This document shows positions 23,629-32,313 of a DNA stretch of 35,158 nucleotides, piece by piece. Both the position numbers and the translations under genes were made by a program. The notes below the pieces were generated by a model. It searched no databases, was not told the DNA's origin, and was given only the letters and a program-made list of their open reading frames with translations. Position 1 is the stretch's first letter. Every line of letters begins with the position of its first letter. This DNA comes from Phycisphaerae bacterium (GTDB lineage: Bacteria; Planctomycetota; Phycisphaerae; UBA1845; UTPLA1), in assembly GCA_030593565.1 (NCBI GenBank), contig JAUVGW010000010.1:1-35158 (forward strand). Direction: 5' to 3'.

Positions 23629-24012
23629 GCTGGCCCTTCTGCGCCAAGTACCGCATCCGATGGTTACGATCCAACATGCTAGGGTACTATCTATTCTGCG
23701 TCAACCGCAACGCGGGAGGAGGAGGGCGACGTTCGCAACGTCTGGTGCCACAAGAGGTTATGGCTCCCGTGGTCTTGGGTCTCCGCCCAAGATGCCTCAG
23801 TTTTTTCGCTTCTGTGCGAAATATCTGTGGCGAATGTAACGCCCGCCTGGCGTCCAACCCGTTCGATGCTTATGATCGCGAACCGTGGCCTCGGGCAGCA
23901 GCCAGCCTCGGCGACCGGTGGAGCGACGCTATCGACCACCCCGGCTCGCAAGCATTCTCGCTCAAGGCAGATGGCGTCGTGGCGCTGCGGCGCCGGGTTC
24001 CTGCGAGTCCCC
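23629..24012. promoter_or_regulatory. Divergent promoter region between MarR gene and ABC importer
   Basis: This 384 bp holds no convincing gene. The AT-richer stretch atgctagggtactatctatt (23676-23695) contains tactat, a -10-like hexamer, and the symmetric tag-ggta-cta. It could be a MarR operator. Both points are inference. Confidence 0.35.
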
Positions 24013-24768
24013 ATGATTCGACTGACGGCCATATCCAAGACGTTCGACGAGGGCCACAGCCACGCCGTGCGGGACCTGTCGCTCGAAGTTCAGGATGGTG
24101 AAACGTTGGTTCTGCTTGGGTCGTCCGGCTGTGGCAAGACCACGACGCTTAAGATGATCAACCGTCTGATCGAGCCCACTTCGGGAACGGTGACCGTGGA
24201 CGGCCGCTGTGTGACTGAACACGACATCCTGCCGCTCCGACGATCCATCGGATACGTGTTTCAGGGGATCGGGCTCTTTCCCCACATGACGATCGAACAG
24301 AACGTGGCAGTCGTCCCGAAACTTCTGGATTGGCCCCCCGACCGCCGCGCGGCTCGCGCGCACGAGATGCTGTCACTTGTCGAGCTTGATCCGGTGGTCT
24401 ACGGACGCCGCCGCCCTGGGGATTTGTCGGGAGGCGAGCAACAACGTGTCGGCGTGGCCCGAGCGCTTGCCGCCGATCCTGCGTACTTGCTTATGGATGA
24501 GCCCTTCGGTGCCCTGGATGCTATCACCAGGGATATCCTTCAACAGGAGCTTCTGCGGATCAAACGCGAGCTGGGCAAGACGATTGTCTTCGTGACGCAT
24601 GACATCTTCGAGGCCCTGACACTGGCAGACCGGATCGCCGTTATGCATGAAGGGCGGCTGGAGCAGGTCGGTTCCCGGCGTGAGATCCTGGCAAACCCCG
24701 CGAGTGAGTTCGTCAGAAGTCTATTCGCAAAGCCGAAGGCACAGCTTGAACTGTTGGCCGAGCAATGA
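24013..24768 (+). CDS. Glycine betaine/choline-type ABC transporter ATP-binding protein
   Basis: The product is 251 residues. ATG 24013 is the family-consistent start (MIRLTAISKTF); the track start lies 62 codons upstream. Motifs: Walker A GSSGCGKTT, Q-loop VFQGIGLFPHMT, signature LSGGEQQRVGVARAL, Walker B YLLMDEPFGALD and the H-loop VTHD. It is most like OpuCA/ProV/OsmV but lacks the C-terminal CBS domains of many of these. It energises import by the fused permease/binding protein encoded next. The stop overlaps that gene's start (ATGATG), indicating translational coupling. Confidence 0.93.
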   Translation: MIRLTAISKTFDEGHSHAVRDLSLEVQDGETLVLLGSSGCGKTTTLKMINRLIEPTSGTVTVDGRCVTEHDILPLRRSIGYVFQGIGLFPHMTIEQNVAVVPKLLDWPPDRRAARAHEMLSLVELDPVVYGRRRPGDLSGGEQQRVGVARALAADPAYLLMDEPFGALDAITRDILQQELLRIKRELGKTIVFVTHDIFEALTLADRIAVMHEGRLEQVGSRREILANPASEFVRSLFAKPKAQLELLAEQ

Positions 24769-26351
24769 TGGTTCACGACGACAAGCACTCGCTCGCGGCA
24801 TGGCTGTTTCGCCTCCTTGCGTCCGCCGTCGTTTGCTGCGCTACGGCTGTATCAGCGGCTCAGACAGCGGACACCGTTCGGATCGGGTCGAAGAACTTCA
24901 CCGAACAGGAAATCCTCGGCGAACTCGTCGCTCAACTCATTGAGCGGCACACCGATCTGCGAGTCGAGCGGACGTTTGGCCTTGGCGGGACCGGTGTTTG
25001 CCACGCAGCTCTGGTTGCCGGCGAGTTGGACATCTACGTCGAGTACACGGGCACGGCGCTCCTCAATGTGCTGAAGCACGAGGTCCGCACCAACACGGAT
25101 GACGCGTACCAAATCGTCGCGAAGGCATACCGGCAGCGATTCGAACTGGAGTGGCTGCCACCAATGGGTTTCAACAACACCTACGCCATTACGGTACGCG
25201 CTACGCACGCTGACGAGCACGGCTGGCATGCAATCAGCGACCTTAGCAACGTCGCCGACCGGCTATCAGCGGGATTCACCGCCGAGTTCATGGAGCGTCC
25301 AGACGGCTATCCCGGTCTTCGCCGCGCGTACGGCCTCGACTTCGGGCGAACCGCTGACTTGGATCCGGGCCTGATGTACAAAGCCCTGGCGGATGGGCAG
25401 GTCGATGTGATTTGCGCCTTCGCCACCGATGGTCGCATCGCCGCGTACGACCTGCGTGTCCTGCTGGACGACAGTTCATTCTTCCCTCCGTACGACGCGG
25501 CCCCGGTCATCCGCAGTGCTCTGCTTCGCGAGCATCCTGAAGTCCGCGACGCGCTAGCTGCGTTGGCTGGAACCATCAGCGATCAGGCCATGCGCAGACT
25601 CAACTACGCGGTCGACGAACTAAGAAAAACGCCGTCGAGCGTGGCCAACGAGTGGATCGAGTCGCGAGCCGTGGGCATCCCGCAATCAACGGCAGATGCA
25701 ACAACACCGCGGACGGACGGCGTCGTTGGTTTCTGGGCAACGGTTACGACGCGGCGGGCGGAGTTGTGGCAGAAGGTGCTGGAGCACCTCGGTTTGTCAG
25801 CCTTGGCAATGGCGATCGCCATCCTGATTGGTGTTCCGACGGGCATCTTCATTCATCGACACCGTGCGGCACTACCCCTCGTGCTGGGCGCGACGGAGAT
25901 CGTTCAGACCATCCCCAGCCTGGCGATGCTGGCTTTCCTCTTCGCCGTCTACGGCATCTTGGGCATGACTCCGGCCGTCACGGCCCTCGTACTCTACGCG
26001 CTGCTGCCGATCGTGGTGAACACGTTCACCGGCCTGAAGGAGTTGTCCCCCGAAATCATCGAAGCCGCGGACGGTGTCGGCATGTCCGGGCGGCAGCGAT
26101 TGTGGATGGTCGAATTGCCACTGGCCCTGCCCATGATTGTGGCAGGCATCCGGACGTCGACCGTCTGGACCATTGGCATCGCTACGCTCTCGACCTACAT
26201 TGGCGCCGGCGGTCTTGGGGACTTCATCAGCCGCGGCTTGGCACGAAACGACCCCAGGCTGACGTTGCTTGGAGCCGTACCGGCAGCGATGATGGCCGTG
26301 GTTCTTAGTTTGGGCATCCGCCTCATTGAGCGACGGCTGCGAAAGTCCTGA
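24765..26351 (+). CDS. Fused osmoprotectant-type substrate-binding protein and ABC permease
   Basis: The product is 528 residues from ATG 24765. A signal or anchor segment (WLFRLLASAVVCCATAVSA) is followed by an OpuAC-type binding domain (~35-295). This begins VRIGSKNFTEQEILGELVAQLIE and contains LVAGELDIYVEYTGTALL, both characteristic of choline/betaine/carnitine receptors. The ProW/OpuCB permease domain (~325-525) has about five helices and the EAA loop (EIIEAADGVGMSGRQRLWMVELPLALP). Here the receptor precedes the permease, whereas several known fusions have the permease first. With the ATPase it forms a complete importer. Confidence 0.92.
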   Translation: MMVHDDKHSLAAWLFRLLASAVVCCATAVSAAQTADTVRIGSKNFTEQEILGELVAQLIERHTDLRVERTFGLGGTGVCHAALVAGELDIYVEYTGTALLNVLKHEVRTNTDDAYQIVAKAYRQRFELEWLPPMGFNNTYAITVRATHADEHGWHAISDLSNVADRLSAGFTAEFMERPDGYPGLRRAYGLDFGRTADLDPGLMYKALADGQVDVICAFATDGRIAAYDLRVLLDDSSFFPPYDAAPVIRSALLREHPEVRDALAALAGTISDQAMRRLNYAVDELRKTPSSVANEWIESRAVGIPQSTADATTPRTDGVVGFWATVTTRRAELWQKVLEHLGLSALAMAIAILIGVPTGIFIHRHRAALPLVLGATEIVQTIPSLAMLAFLFAVYGILGMTPAVTALVLYALLPIVVNTFTGLKELSPEIIEAADGVGMSGRQRLWMVELPLALPMIVAGIRTSTVWTIGIATLSTYIGAGGLGDFISRGLARNDPRLTLLGAVPAAMMAVVLSLGIRLIERRLRKS

Positions 26352-26434
26352 CCCCGGCCCCCCCGATTCGGCGGTGGCGCGGACACACGAACGTCACGCA
26401 CGTGCGCCCAGAAGCCCTGGGCGTCAGAAAGGGG

Positions 26435-26478
26435 GTCAAGAAAGGGGGTCAGGCTTTCTTACCTGCCCATCTTTCTCC
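26435..26478. repeat. REP-like motif (RAYT end type) bordering the duplicated gene fragment
   Basis: gtcaagaaagggggtcaggc is followed by tttcttacctgcccatcttt. The segment can fold imperfectly (agaaaggggg-tcagg / cctgcccatctttct). The same sequence borders the intact thioredoxin gene at 29589-29632. A second partial motif, cagaaagggggt, precedes it. Confidence 0.75.
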
Positions 26479-26921
26479 CTACGGCTTGATCTTCGCCAAG
26501 GCCTTCTCGATCGTCGCTACCATCACCGCTTCAGGCTGTACTCCGGCGTGGGCAGCAAGGATCTTGCCATCGGGGCCGATGATGTAGCAGCACGGGATGC
26601 CTCCGACGCGATAGGCACTGGCCGCGGCATTGCCGTTCAGCAATTGGCCGTAGGTGTAGCCCTGCTTGGCAATCAGGCCATGGGATTTGCATCGGGCCGT
26701 CGTTCGCGGCAGTTGACACCATAGATCGCGACGGGCTTGTCCTTGTATCGATCGTGCAGCTTCTGGAGGCCGGGCATGGCCATCCGGCACGGACCGCACC
26801 ACGTCGCCCAGAAGTCCAGCAACACGATCTTGCCCCGCAGGCTCTTAAGGCTGACAGACTTGCCGGCGGGATCTTTCATCTCCCAATCCGGCGCATCGCT
26901 TCCGATCGGAAGCAAGCCGCT
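26479..26921 (-). pseudogene. Truncated, frameshifted copy of the thioredoxin-domain gene
   Basis: This is a near-identical duplicate of the 3' part of the gene at 29634-30842: [35 protein letters not shown] and YRVGGIPCCYIIGPDGK are all present. One base is missing near 26679 (atcaggcc against atcagggcc in the intact copy), splitting it into two frames (26673-26930 and 26479-26802). The N-terminal ~250 residues, including the signal peptide, are absent, and the break point abuts the deleted RAYT element. The copy is therefore non-functional. Confidence 0.92.
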
Positions 26922-26928
26922 GGGGGGC

Positions 26929-27188
26929 AAAAGGGGGTCACGCTTACTTTTTCTTTGGATCCTCGCCTAGCTTTTGTCGCCAAGGGGGGCGAAGACTGGA
27001 TTGGAGCTTCAAGCGAGCCGCGGTGTGACGTTGCCAGGAGACCTCGCCATATGGCGCGCCTCGTGCGAGGCTGATCCTTACCGCATCAAGCTCCGCTTCG
27101 GTTTCCGGCCGATTCGCAGAGGTCCGGCCATCGGGGCATGCTACCCCGACGCAAAAAACGCGTCAATAAGTAAGCCTGACCCCCTTTT
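26929..27188. mobile_element. Internally deleted RAYT element (non-autonomous copy)
   Basis: The first ~185 bp match the left part of the RAYT element (aagactggattggagcttca, then gtgacgttgccaggagacct). The last ~80 bp match its right end (ttcgcagaggtccggccatc against ttcgcagacgtctggccatc). The missing ~500 bp was lost between two copies of ggtcgatt (21539 and 22048 in the full copy). Both terminal motifs remain (gggggtcacgcttac and gtaagcctgaccccc). Confidence 0.92.
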
Positions 27189-27409
27189 GACCCCTTTCGG
27201 ACTTCCCCTTTCTGACTCTGACAGATGTCACAATTGCAGTAGGCGGCCAGACGGATTCCGCGTGCAGCTTCAACCAGCGGGTAGAGGCTGAAGCTATGTC
27301 CAAGATAATGATAGACGCTTTGTGTCGTGTAGCCTTCGGCGGGGATTGGCAAGCGGTCCTTGCCCTCGATGCAATGATGCCGGTACGATGGCGATCCAGG
27401 AAGTGTCAT
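27086..27409 (-). pseudogene. Possible gene remnant fused into the deleted RAYT copy
   Basis: An ORF from ATG 27409 gives a protein-like stretch (HCIEGKDRLPIPAEGYTTQS, then LYPLVEAARGIRLAAYCNCDIC). At about 27190 it then reads into the RAYT terminal repeat, which supplies the remaining ~35 residues. I do not recognise the family. It may be a gene truncated by insertion of the element, or a chance ORF; codon bias is only moderate. Confidence 0.3.
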
Positions 27410-27501
27410 ATCGGACCAATTAGCTGCAGGCCGTTCCGTGCCGTTGGAAAGACCGAAACGGAGATCGAGCCTGACGCCATGCATGCGGGAGGACCAACGC
27501 A

Positions 27502-29448
27502 ATGTTCGTACCCAAGCCCATCAAGAAGTGGATTGCGGTTTTCCGTGGTGAAGTCGCCCCCTTGTTCCTTTTCCTGTCCGTGCTTTTGGGCTTCTGGTTC
27601 GGGCTGATGCCCGGATTCTACGGTTTCCATGTGGGACTGTTGATTCTGGCCCTGATTCTCAACGTCCACTTCGGAATCTTTCTGATCTTTGCCGGCATCG
27701 GCAAGTCGCTCGCCTTTGCCGTGGGGCCGTTGCTCTATCACACCGGCGTATGGATACAAGGACACGCGCCGATACTGATCGACCTGCCGGCATCCATACC
27801 CATCTTGGGTGCCACGGCGTATTCGCGGTTTGCGTTGAACGGTGCATTGCTCATCGGCCCCCTATTGGGCGCGATCCTCGGGCTGCTGCTTGCTCGATCG
27901 GTGACCGGGTTTCGGCGCACCTGGCTGCGGCTTCAGGATGATTCCGAAACCTTCAACCGCTGGCGGCAGAAGCGCTGGATCGGACTACTGAGTTCCCTGC
28001 TCATCGGCAAGGGCGCCGCGAACGTGCAGGCGGTACTCAAACGTCGGCCAAAGGTGATTCGCCTGGCCGGGGTGGTGGTGGCCGTCGTCGTTGCCGCTGC
28101 TGCGGCCACCGCCGCGTACTCCATCCAGGGAGACGTGCTCTCCGACTACGCCGCTCGCTCACTAACGTCGGCGAACGGGGCGGAGGTAAACCTGGAGCGC
28201 CTCGACCTTGACGTCTTCGGCGGACGCCTGTCGGCGAACGGCATCCAGGCCACAGATCCTGCCAATCCCGCCAACAATCGGGTGGCCATCGGGGAACTCA
28301 CCGCGACCGTGAGCACCTGGAATCTGCTGCTCGGCCGAGTCGTCCTGGACGAGGTCAAGTTGGTCAAGGTGGAGACGAACACGCAACGCACCGCGCCGGG
28401 CAAGGTGGCGGCTCAGGCGGAACAGCCGGTTCCAGCGGGGCAGTTCGACGCGGGTAAATACGACCTCGCCACGACCGACGTCGCCACATTGGAATCATAC
28501 TGCGCGAAGGCAAAGGAAATCCGAGAACACCTGCAAAAGGTCCGGGAGTGGCTTCCGGGGGATGAGGCCGAGTCCACACCCCTGCCCACAGCGATTCCGA
28601 AGAAGTACCTCGAGTACCTCACGGCCCAGTCCGAGAGCACCCCCACGCCGCGGCTGCTGATACGCCGTCTGCTCCTCGAAGATGTGAACGTACCGCTTGA
28701 ACAGCTCGGGCTCAGCAATATCGAGTGCACAAACCTCAGTGACTCTCCCCGCGGCGCGGGCCTACCAGTCGAAATCGAGATTCGTTCGATTGATCAGCCA
28801 TCCTCCGTCAGAATCGCCTGCCGCTGGGACCGGTCGGGGGGCGGAGCCGAGTTGGAGGCCTCGTTCGAGGACGTTGACCTGAAGGAGTTCCAGAAACAGC
28901 TCAAGAGCAGCAACGCCGTCACGTTCGAGGGTGGCACGGCAACGGTAACGGTGTCCGGCACGATCGCCCGCGACGCTATCGATTTGGCCATCAAAGTCAA
29001 AACGAAAGACATGAAGGCCACGGCCGGCGGTGCCTTGTGCGGACTCGATCCGCAGATTAGCTCCGAAGCCATGAAAGTGCTTCAGAACCTGGAGACCACC
29101 TTCCGACTGGTCGGCCCGACCACGGAACCTCGCCTGGTCTTCGACAGTTCGGCGCTGGGCACGCAGATGCGTGACGCCCTGGTACGGGCCGGCAAGGAGG
29201 AGTTGGCTCGTCGCGCCACTGAGCTCCTCGGCGACCAGCTGCCTGGTGGGGTGCCCGACGCGGCTTCGGCGCTGAGCAGTCCTGACGCCGTCAAGGATGT
29301 CGGCAGCAAACTGTTGGGCGACAAGACCGACGGCCAGTCGGCGAAAGAGGGCGATGCCACCGACGCCGCCGAGAAGGGGCGCGACGCCCTTGGCGGCCTT
29401 CTCGGTGGAAAGAAGAAAGACAGTAAAGACAGTAAGGACGACGAATAG
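27502..29448 (+). CDS. Membrane protein, TIGR03546/DUF2062-like domain fused to TIGR03545/AsmA-like domain
   Basis: The product is 648 residues. ATG 27502 follows gggaggacc. The N-terminal ~165 residues have about four hydrophobic segments (LFLFLSVLLGFWFGLMPGF, LLILALILNVHFGIFLIFAG), as in TIGR03546/DUF2062-type proteins. A fifth helix at ~200 (LAGVVVAVVVAAAAATAAYS) precedes a large domain starting RSLTSANGAEVNLERLDLDVFGGRLSANGIQATDP, the AsmA-like pattern of TIGR03545. From memory, these two families are often encoded by adjacent genes; here they are one polypeptide. The C-terminus is low complexity and Lys/Asp-rich (GGKKKDSKDSKDDE). It is probably an envelope protein, perhaps in lipid or outer-membrane homeostasis by analogy with AsmA (inference). 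Confidence 0.75.
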   Translation: MFVPKPIKKWIAVFRGEVAPLFLFLSVLLGFWFGLMPGFYGFHVGLLILALILNVHFGIFLIFAGIGKSLAFAVGPLLYHTGVWIQGHAPILIDLPASIPILGATAYSRFALNGALLIGPLLGAILGLLLARSVTGFRRTWLRLQDDSETFNRWRQKRWIGLLSSLLIGKGAANVQAVLKRRPKVIRLAGVVVAVVVAAAAATAAYSIQGDVLSDYAARSLTSANGAEVNLERLDLDVFGGRLSANGIQATDPANPANNRVAIGELTATVSTWNLLLGRVVLDEVKLVKVETNTQRTAPGKVAAQAEQPVPAGQFDAGKYDLATTDVATLESYCAKAKEIREHLQKVREWLPGDEAESTPLPTAIPKKYLEYLTAQSESTPTPRLLIRRLLLEDVNVPLEQLGLSNIECTNLSDSPRGAGLPVEIEIRSIDQPSSVRIACRWDRSGGGAELEASFEDVDLKEFQKQLKSSNAVTFEGGTATVTVSGTIARDAIDLAIKVKTKDMKATAGGALCGLDPQISSEAMKVLQNLETTFRLVGPTTEPRLVFDSSALGTQMRDALVRAGKEELARRATELLGDQLPGGVPDAASALSSPDAVKDVGSKLLGDKTDGQSAKEGDATDAAEKGRDALGGLLGGKKKDSKDSKDDE

Positions 29449-29588
29449 CGGCGCATTTGTCGGCGATGCCCGCGGTCTTGTCGCGTCTTTCCCGATGCGC
29501 AGAACGAGTTGCGGCACGCACCGCAAGCTATGTGATCGGAGAGAGATTAATGAGACGAAGGTGGACACTTTGCCTGACGATGACCCCG

Positions 29589-29632
29589 AGTCAAGAAAGG
29601 GGGTCAGGCTTACTTACCTGCCCATCTTTCTC
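29589..29632. repeat. REP-like motif bordering the intact thioredoxin gene
   Basis: gtcaagaaagggggtcaggc is followed by ttacttacctgcccatcttt. It is nearly identical to 26435-26478 and shares GGGGTCAGGCTTACTT with the RAYT ends. It lies directly 3' of the thioredoxin gene stop codon. Confidence 0.8.
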
Positions 29633-29633
29633 C

Positions 29634-30842
29634 CTACGGCTTGATCTTCGCCAAGGCCTTCTCGATCGTCGCAATCATCACCGCTTCAGGTTGTACCCCG
29701 GCATGGGCAGCTAGGATCTTGCCATCGGGGCCGATGATGTAACAGCACGGAATGCCTCCGACACGATAGGCACTGGCCGCGGCATTGCCGTTCAGCAATT
29801 GGCCGTAGGTGTAGCCCTGCTTGGCAATCAGGGCCATGGGATTTGCATCGGGCCGTCGTTCGCGGCAGTTGACACCATAGATCGCGACGGGCTTATCCTT
29901 GTATCGATCGTGCAGCTTCTGGAGGCCGGGCATGGCCATCCGGCAGGGACCGCACCACGTCGCCCAGAAGTCCAGCAACACGATCTTGCCCCGCAGGCTC
30001 TTGAGACTGACCGACTTGCCGGCGGGATCTTTCATCTCCCAATCCGGCGCATCACTACCGATGGGCAACAAACCGCTACTCGCGCAGGGCTGTGGCGCCT
30101 CGAAGGCCTTCTTCTGATAGCCCTCCGGACAATCAAGACGGAACATGGCCGCGTCCACATCCAACAGGGGCTTCACATGCGCCGCAGTGAACACCACCCC
30201 ACCTGACGGCGCGGTCATGCCGGGCGGCAACCGCATGGCCACCGGTGTATCCAGCCGACGCAGCAGAAAGTCATCCTTTCCCAGGTATAACCGCAACACG
30301 GCGTCTTGCGGTCCCTTCATCCGTGCGCTGATCACGTGGCAGGGCTTGCCCTCAATCGTCTCCATGCCGTCATACGCAGCCGTCCCGCTGTCGATCGCAT
30401 CTTTGAATGGCGATGCCTCCAGGTATCTAGGCGGGAACAGCGGATTGCCCACGATCAAGCCGGCCTCATTCGGATTGCCCGACGTAAACGTCCTCGTTCC
30501 CTCGTCGATGCTGTACGCATGAACGCCGTCCATCGCAAGCGTGAACCGAGACGGTCCAGACGAACGCGGCGCGGTTATGGTGCCCGTGACGTTGAATCTG
30601 TGTGCGTCGCCGTCGGCCCCCCGCTTCGCCACGATCTTGCCGGCGAATGTGGGGTATCGGCCGACGAGCGCACCCTCCGGCCGGACCGTGGCATCATACG
30701 AGATCGCTCTCAAGGCGGCAGCCGCCGTGTCAGCCTTCTTGAGAATCTCCAATGCCTCGGGCGCATCGCCGGACGCGGCCCACGCGTTCGACGCGTTCGA
30801 CGCCATTCCCAAAATCACAAACACCGCTGCACATCTCGTCAT
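29634..30842 (-). CDS. Exported thiol-disulfide oxidoreductase (TlpA-like) with N-terminal DUF2092/LolA-like domain
   Basis: The product is 402 residues from ATG 30842. The signal peptide MTRCAAVFVILGMASNASNAWA is followed by a ~230-residue beta-rich domain (LEILKKADTAAAALRAISYD, GKPCHVISARM) of the DUF2092/LolA-like type. A TlpA/AhpC-TSA thioredoxin domain then starts at [20 protein letters not shown]. The redox motif is [15 protein letters not shown], and the cis-Pro loop is VGGIPCCYIIG, with an extra Cys pair. It should act in the periplasm reducing or oxidising protein thiols; partners are unknown. Its 3' 440 bp has been duplicated at 26479-26921. Confidence 0.9.
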   Translation of the reverse strand: MTRCAAVFVILGMASNASNAWAASGDAPEALEILKKADTAAAALRAISYDATVRPEGALVGRYPTFAGKIVAKRGADGDAHRFNVTGTITAPRSSGPSRFTLAMDGVHAYSIDEGTRTFTSGNPNEAGLIVGNPLFPPRYLEASPFKDAIDSGTAAYDGMETIEGKPCHVISARMKGPQDAVLRLYLGKDDFLLRRLDTPVAMRLPPGMTAPSGGVVFTAAHVKPLLDVDAAMFRLDCPEGYQKKAFEAPQPCASSGLLPIGSDAPDWEMKDPAGKSVSLKSLRGKIVLLDFWATWCGPCRMAMPGLQKLHDRYKDKPVAIYGVNCRERRPDANPMALIAKQGYTYGQLLNGNAAASAYRVGGIPCCYIIGPDGKILAAHAGVQPEAVMIATIEKALAKIKP

Positions 30843-31095
30843 TGTTCAATCCCATCGACAGCGTTCTGTCAAAACTCAATGGACGGGCTCGTGTACCACT
30901 GCTTCAAGCAGTGTCTCGCAGCGGTTACCACGCACACAAAATCACCCTGCTCGAAGCAGGGGCACGCCTCGTCAACACCCAACCGTCAAAACCGTCTTGA
31001 CGGAACATCTGGATTCGAATTCCCTGGTTCGTCACCGGCCCGCCCGGTCCATGGCGGAACCGGCCAGCCGCTTCGGCCGCCAGCCGTCCTGACCA

Positions 31096-32244
31096 TCAAC
31101 CGAAACAAACACTATAGCATGTATCGGGCCCGAAACGCACGACCTCACGCACCAACACACCCGGAATATCACGCATCGTCGCCGGACCCACCTGCCGTAG
31201 CGGGCCGGGCGACGTCTCGCCGCCGATAAGGATCGGCGCCACGAAGATGCGCGCCTCGTCGGCGAGCCCATCTTGCATGAATGCCCCAAGCACCCCGCCG
31301 CCGCCTTCCACCAAGACGTTCGTCATGCCACGAGCGTGAAGCCGACGCAACAACGCACCTATCCGCACGCCGGTCTTATGGGACGGAATCTGCAAAACCT
31401 CGCACCCAGCCGCCTCGAGTCGGCGCAGTTTCCTCGGGATTCCGCCCCGTGATTTGGATTTCCCGCTGCCGCGAGCGACGTTCACCGTACCGGTGACAAT
31501 CAACGTCGGCGTCTGCCGTGCCGTGCGGATCAGCTTGCTCCCAAGCGGCGTCCGCAGGTGCGTATCCAGGACAACCCGTGCCGCCACGCGCCGCGGTTTG
31601 ACAAGCCGCGCGGTCAGTTCGGGATCATCCGCCAACACGGTCCCCACACCGACGATCACGGCATCCACCCGGGCGCGGAGCGCGTGCCCGGCCGCCCGGC
31701 TTTGTCGCGAGGTGATCCATTTTGACTCGCCAGTCCGCGTGGCGATCTTGCCGTCAATCGACTGAGCCCATTTCAGAATCACAAACGGCCGCCGCTGCTC
31801 GTGGAACGTGATGAACGGCGCATTCAGTGCCATCGCCCTGCCACGCTGCAGGCCAACCTCCACGCGGATGCCCTCCCGCCGCAGCAGCCGGATGCCCCGC
31901 CCGGCCACCACCGCGTTCGGATCCTTCATCGCCACCACGACGCGCTTCACCCGGGCTCGAATCAACGCCTCGGCGCAAGGCGGCGTCTTGCCCACATGGC
32001 TGCACGGCTCGAGCGACACATAGGCGGTCGTACCACGGGCCCCATCGACGCCGGCGGCGCGCAGTGCATTCACCTCGGCATGTGGCCCCCCGAATCGCCG
32101 GTGATATCCCCGACCCACGATCTGGCCGTTCTTCGCAAGAACGCAACCAACCATCGGATTCGGCTCGACGAAGCCCCGCCCCTGCTCGGCAAGGTCCAAC
32201 GCGAGTTCCATGAATTGACAGTCCTGCGGACTCCATCGGGCCAT
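31096..32244 (-). CDS. ribD: Bifunctional riboflavin biosynthesis deaminase/reductase RibD
   Basis: The product is 382 residues. ATG 32244 (MARWSPQDCQFMELALDLAEQGRGFVEPNPMVGC) fits the family; the track start at 32289 is TTG. The N-terminal deaminase domain has zinc ligands in GGPHAEVNAL and EPCSHVGKTPPC. The C-terminal reductase domain has PFVILKWAQSIDGKIA, SRAAGHALRARVDAVIVGVGTV and NVLVEGGGGVLGAF. It converts 2,5-diamino-6-ribosylamino-pyrimidinone phosphate, by deamination and NADPH reduction, to the ribitylaminouracil precursor. It lies 69 bp downstream of the sigma-54 regulator gene on the same strand. No other rib gene is present. Confidence 0.95.
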   Translation of the reverse strand: MARWSPQDCQFMELALDLAEQGRGFVEPNPMVGCVLAKNGQIVGRGYHRRFGGPHAEVNALRAAGVDGARGTTAYVSLEPCSHVGKTPPCAEALIRARVKRVVVAMKDPNAVVAGRGIRLLRREGIRVEVGLQRGRAMALNAPFITFHEQRRPFVILKWAQSIDGKIATRTGESKWITSRQSRAAGHALRARVDAVIVGVGTVLADDPELTARLVKPRRVAARVVLDTHLRTPLGSKLIRTARQTPTLIVTGTVNVARGSGKSKSRGGIPRKLRRLEAAGCEVLQIPSHKTGVRIGALLRRLHARGMTNVLVEGGGGVLGAFMQDGLADEARIFVAPILIGGETSPGPLRQVGPATMRDIPGVLVREVVRFGPDTCYSVCFG

Positions 32245-32313
32245 GCCTGCGCAACTCCAACCAACTACCGATCGACGAACAGCGAACAACGATTAGAAGC
32301 ACCAGGCCGCCCG

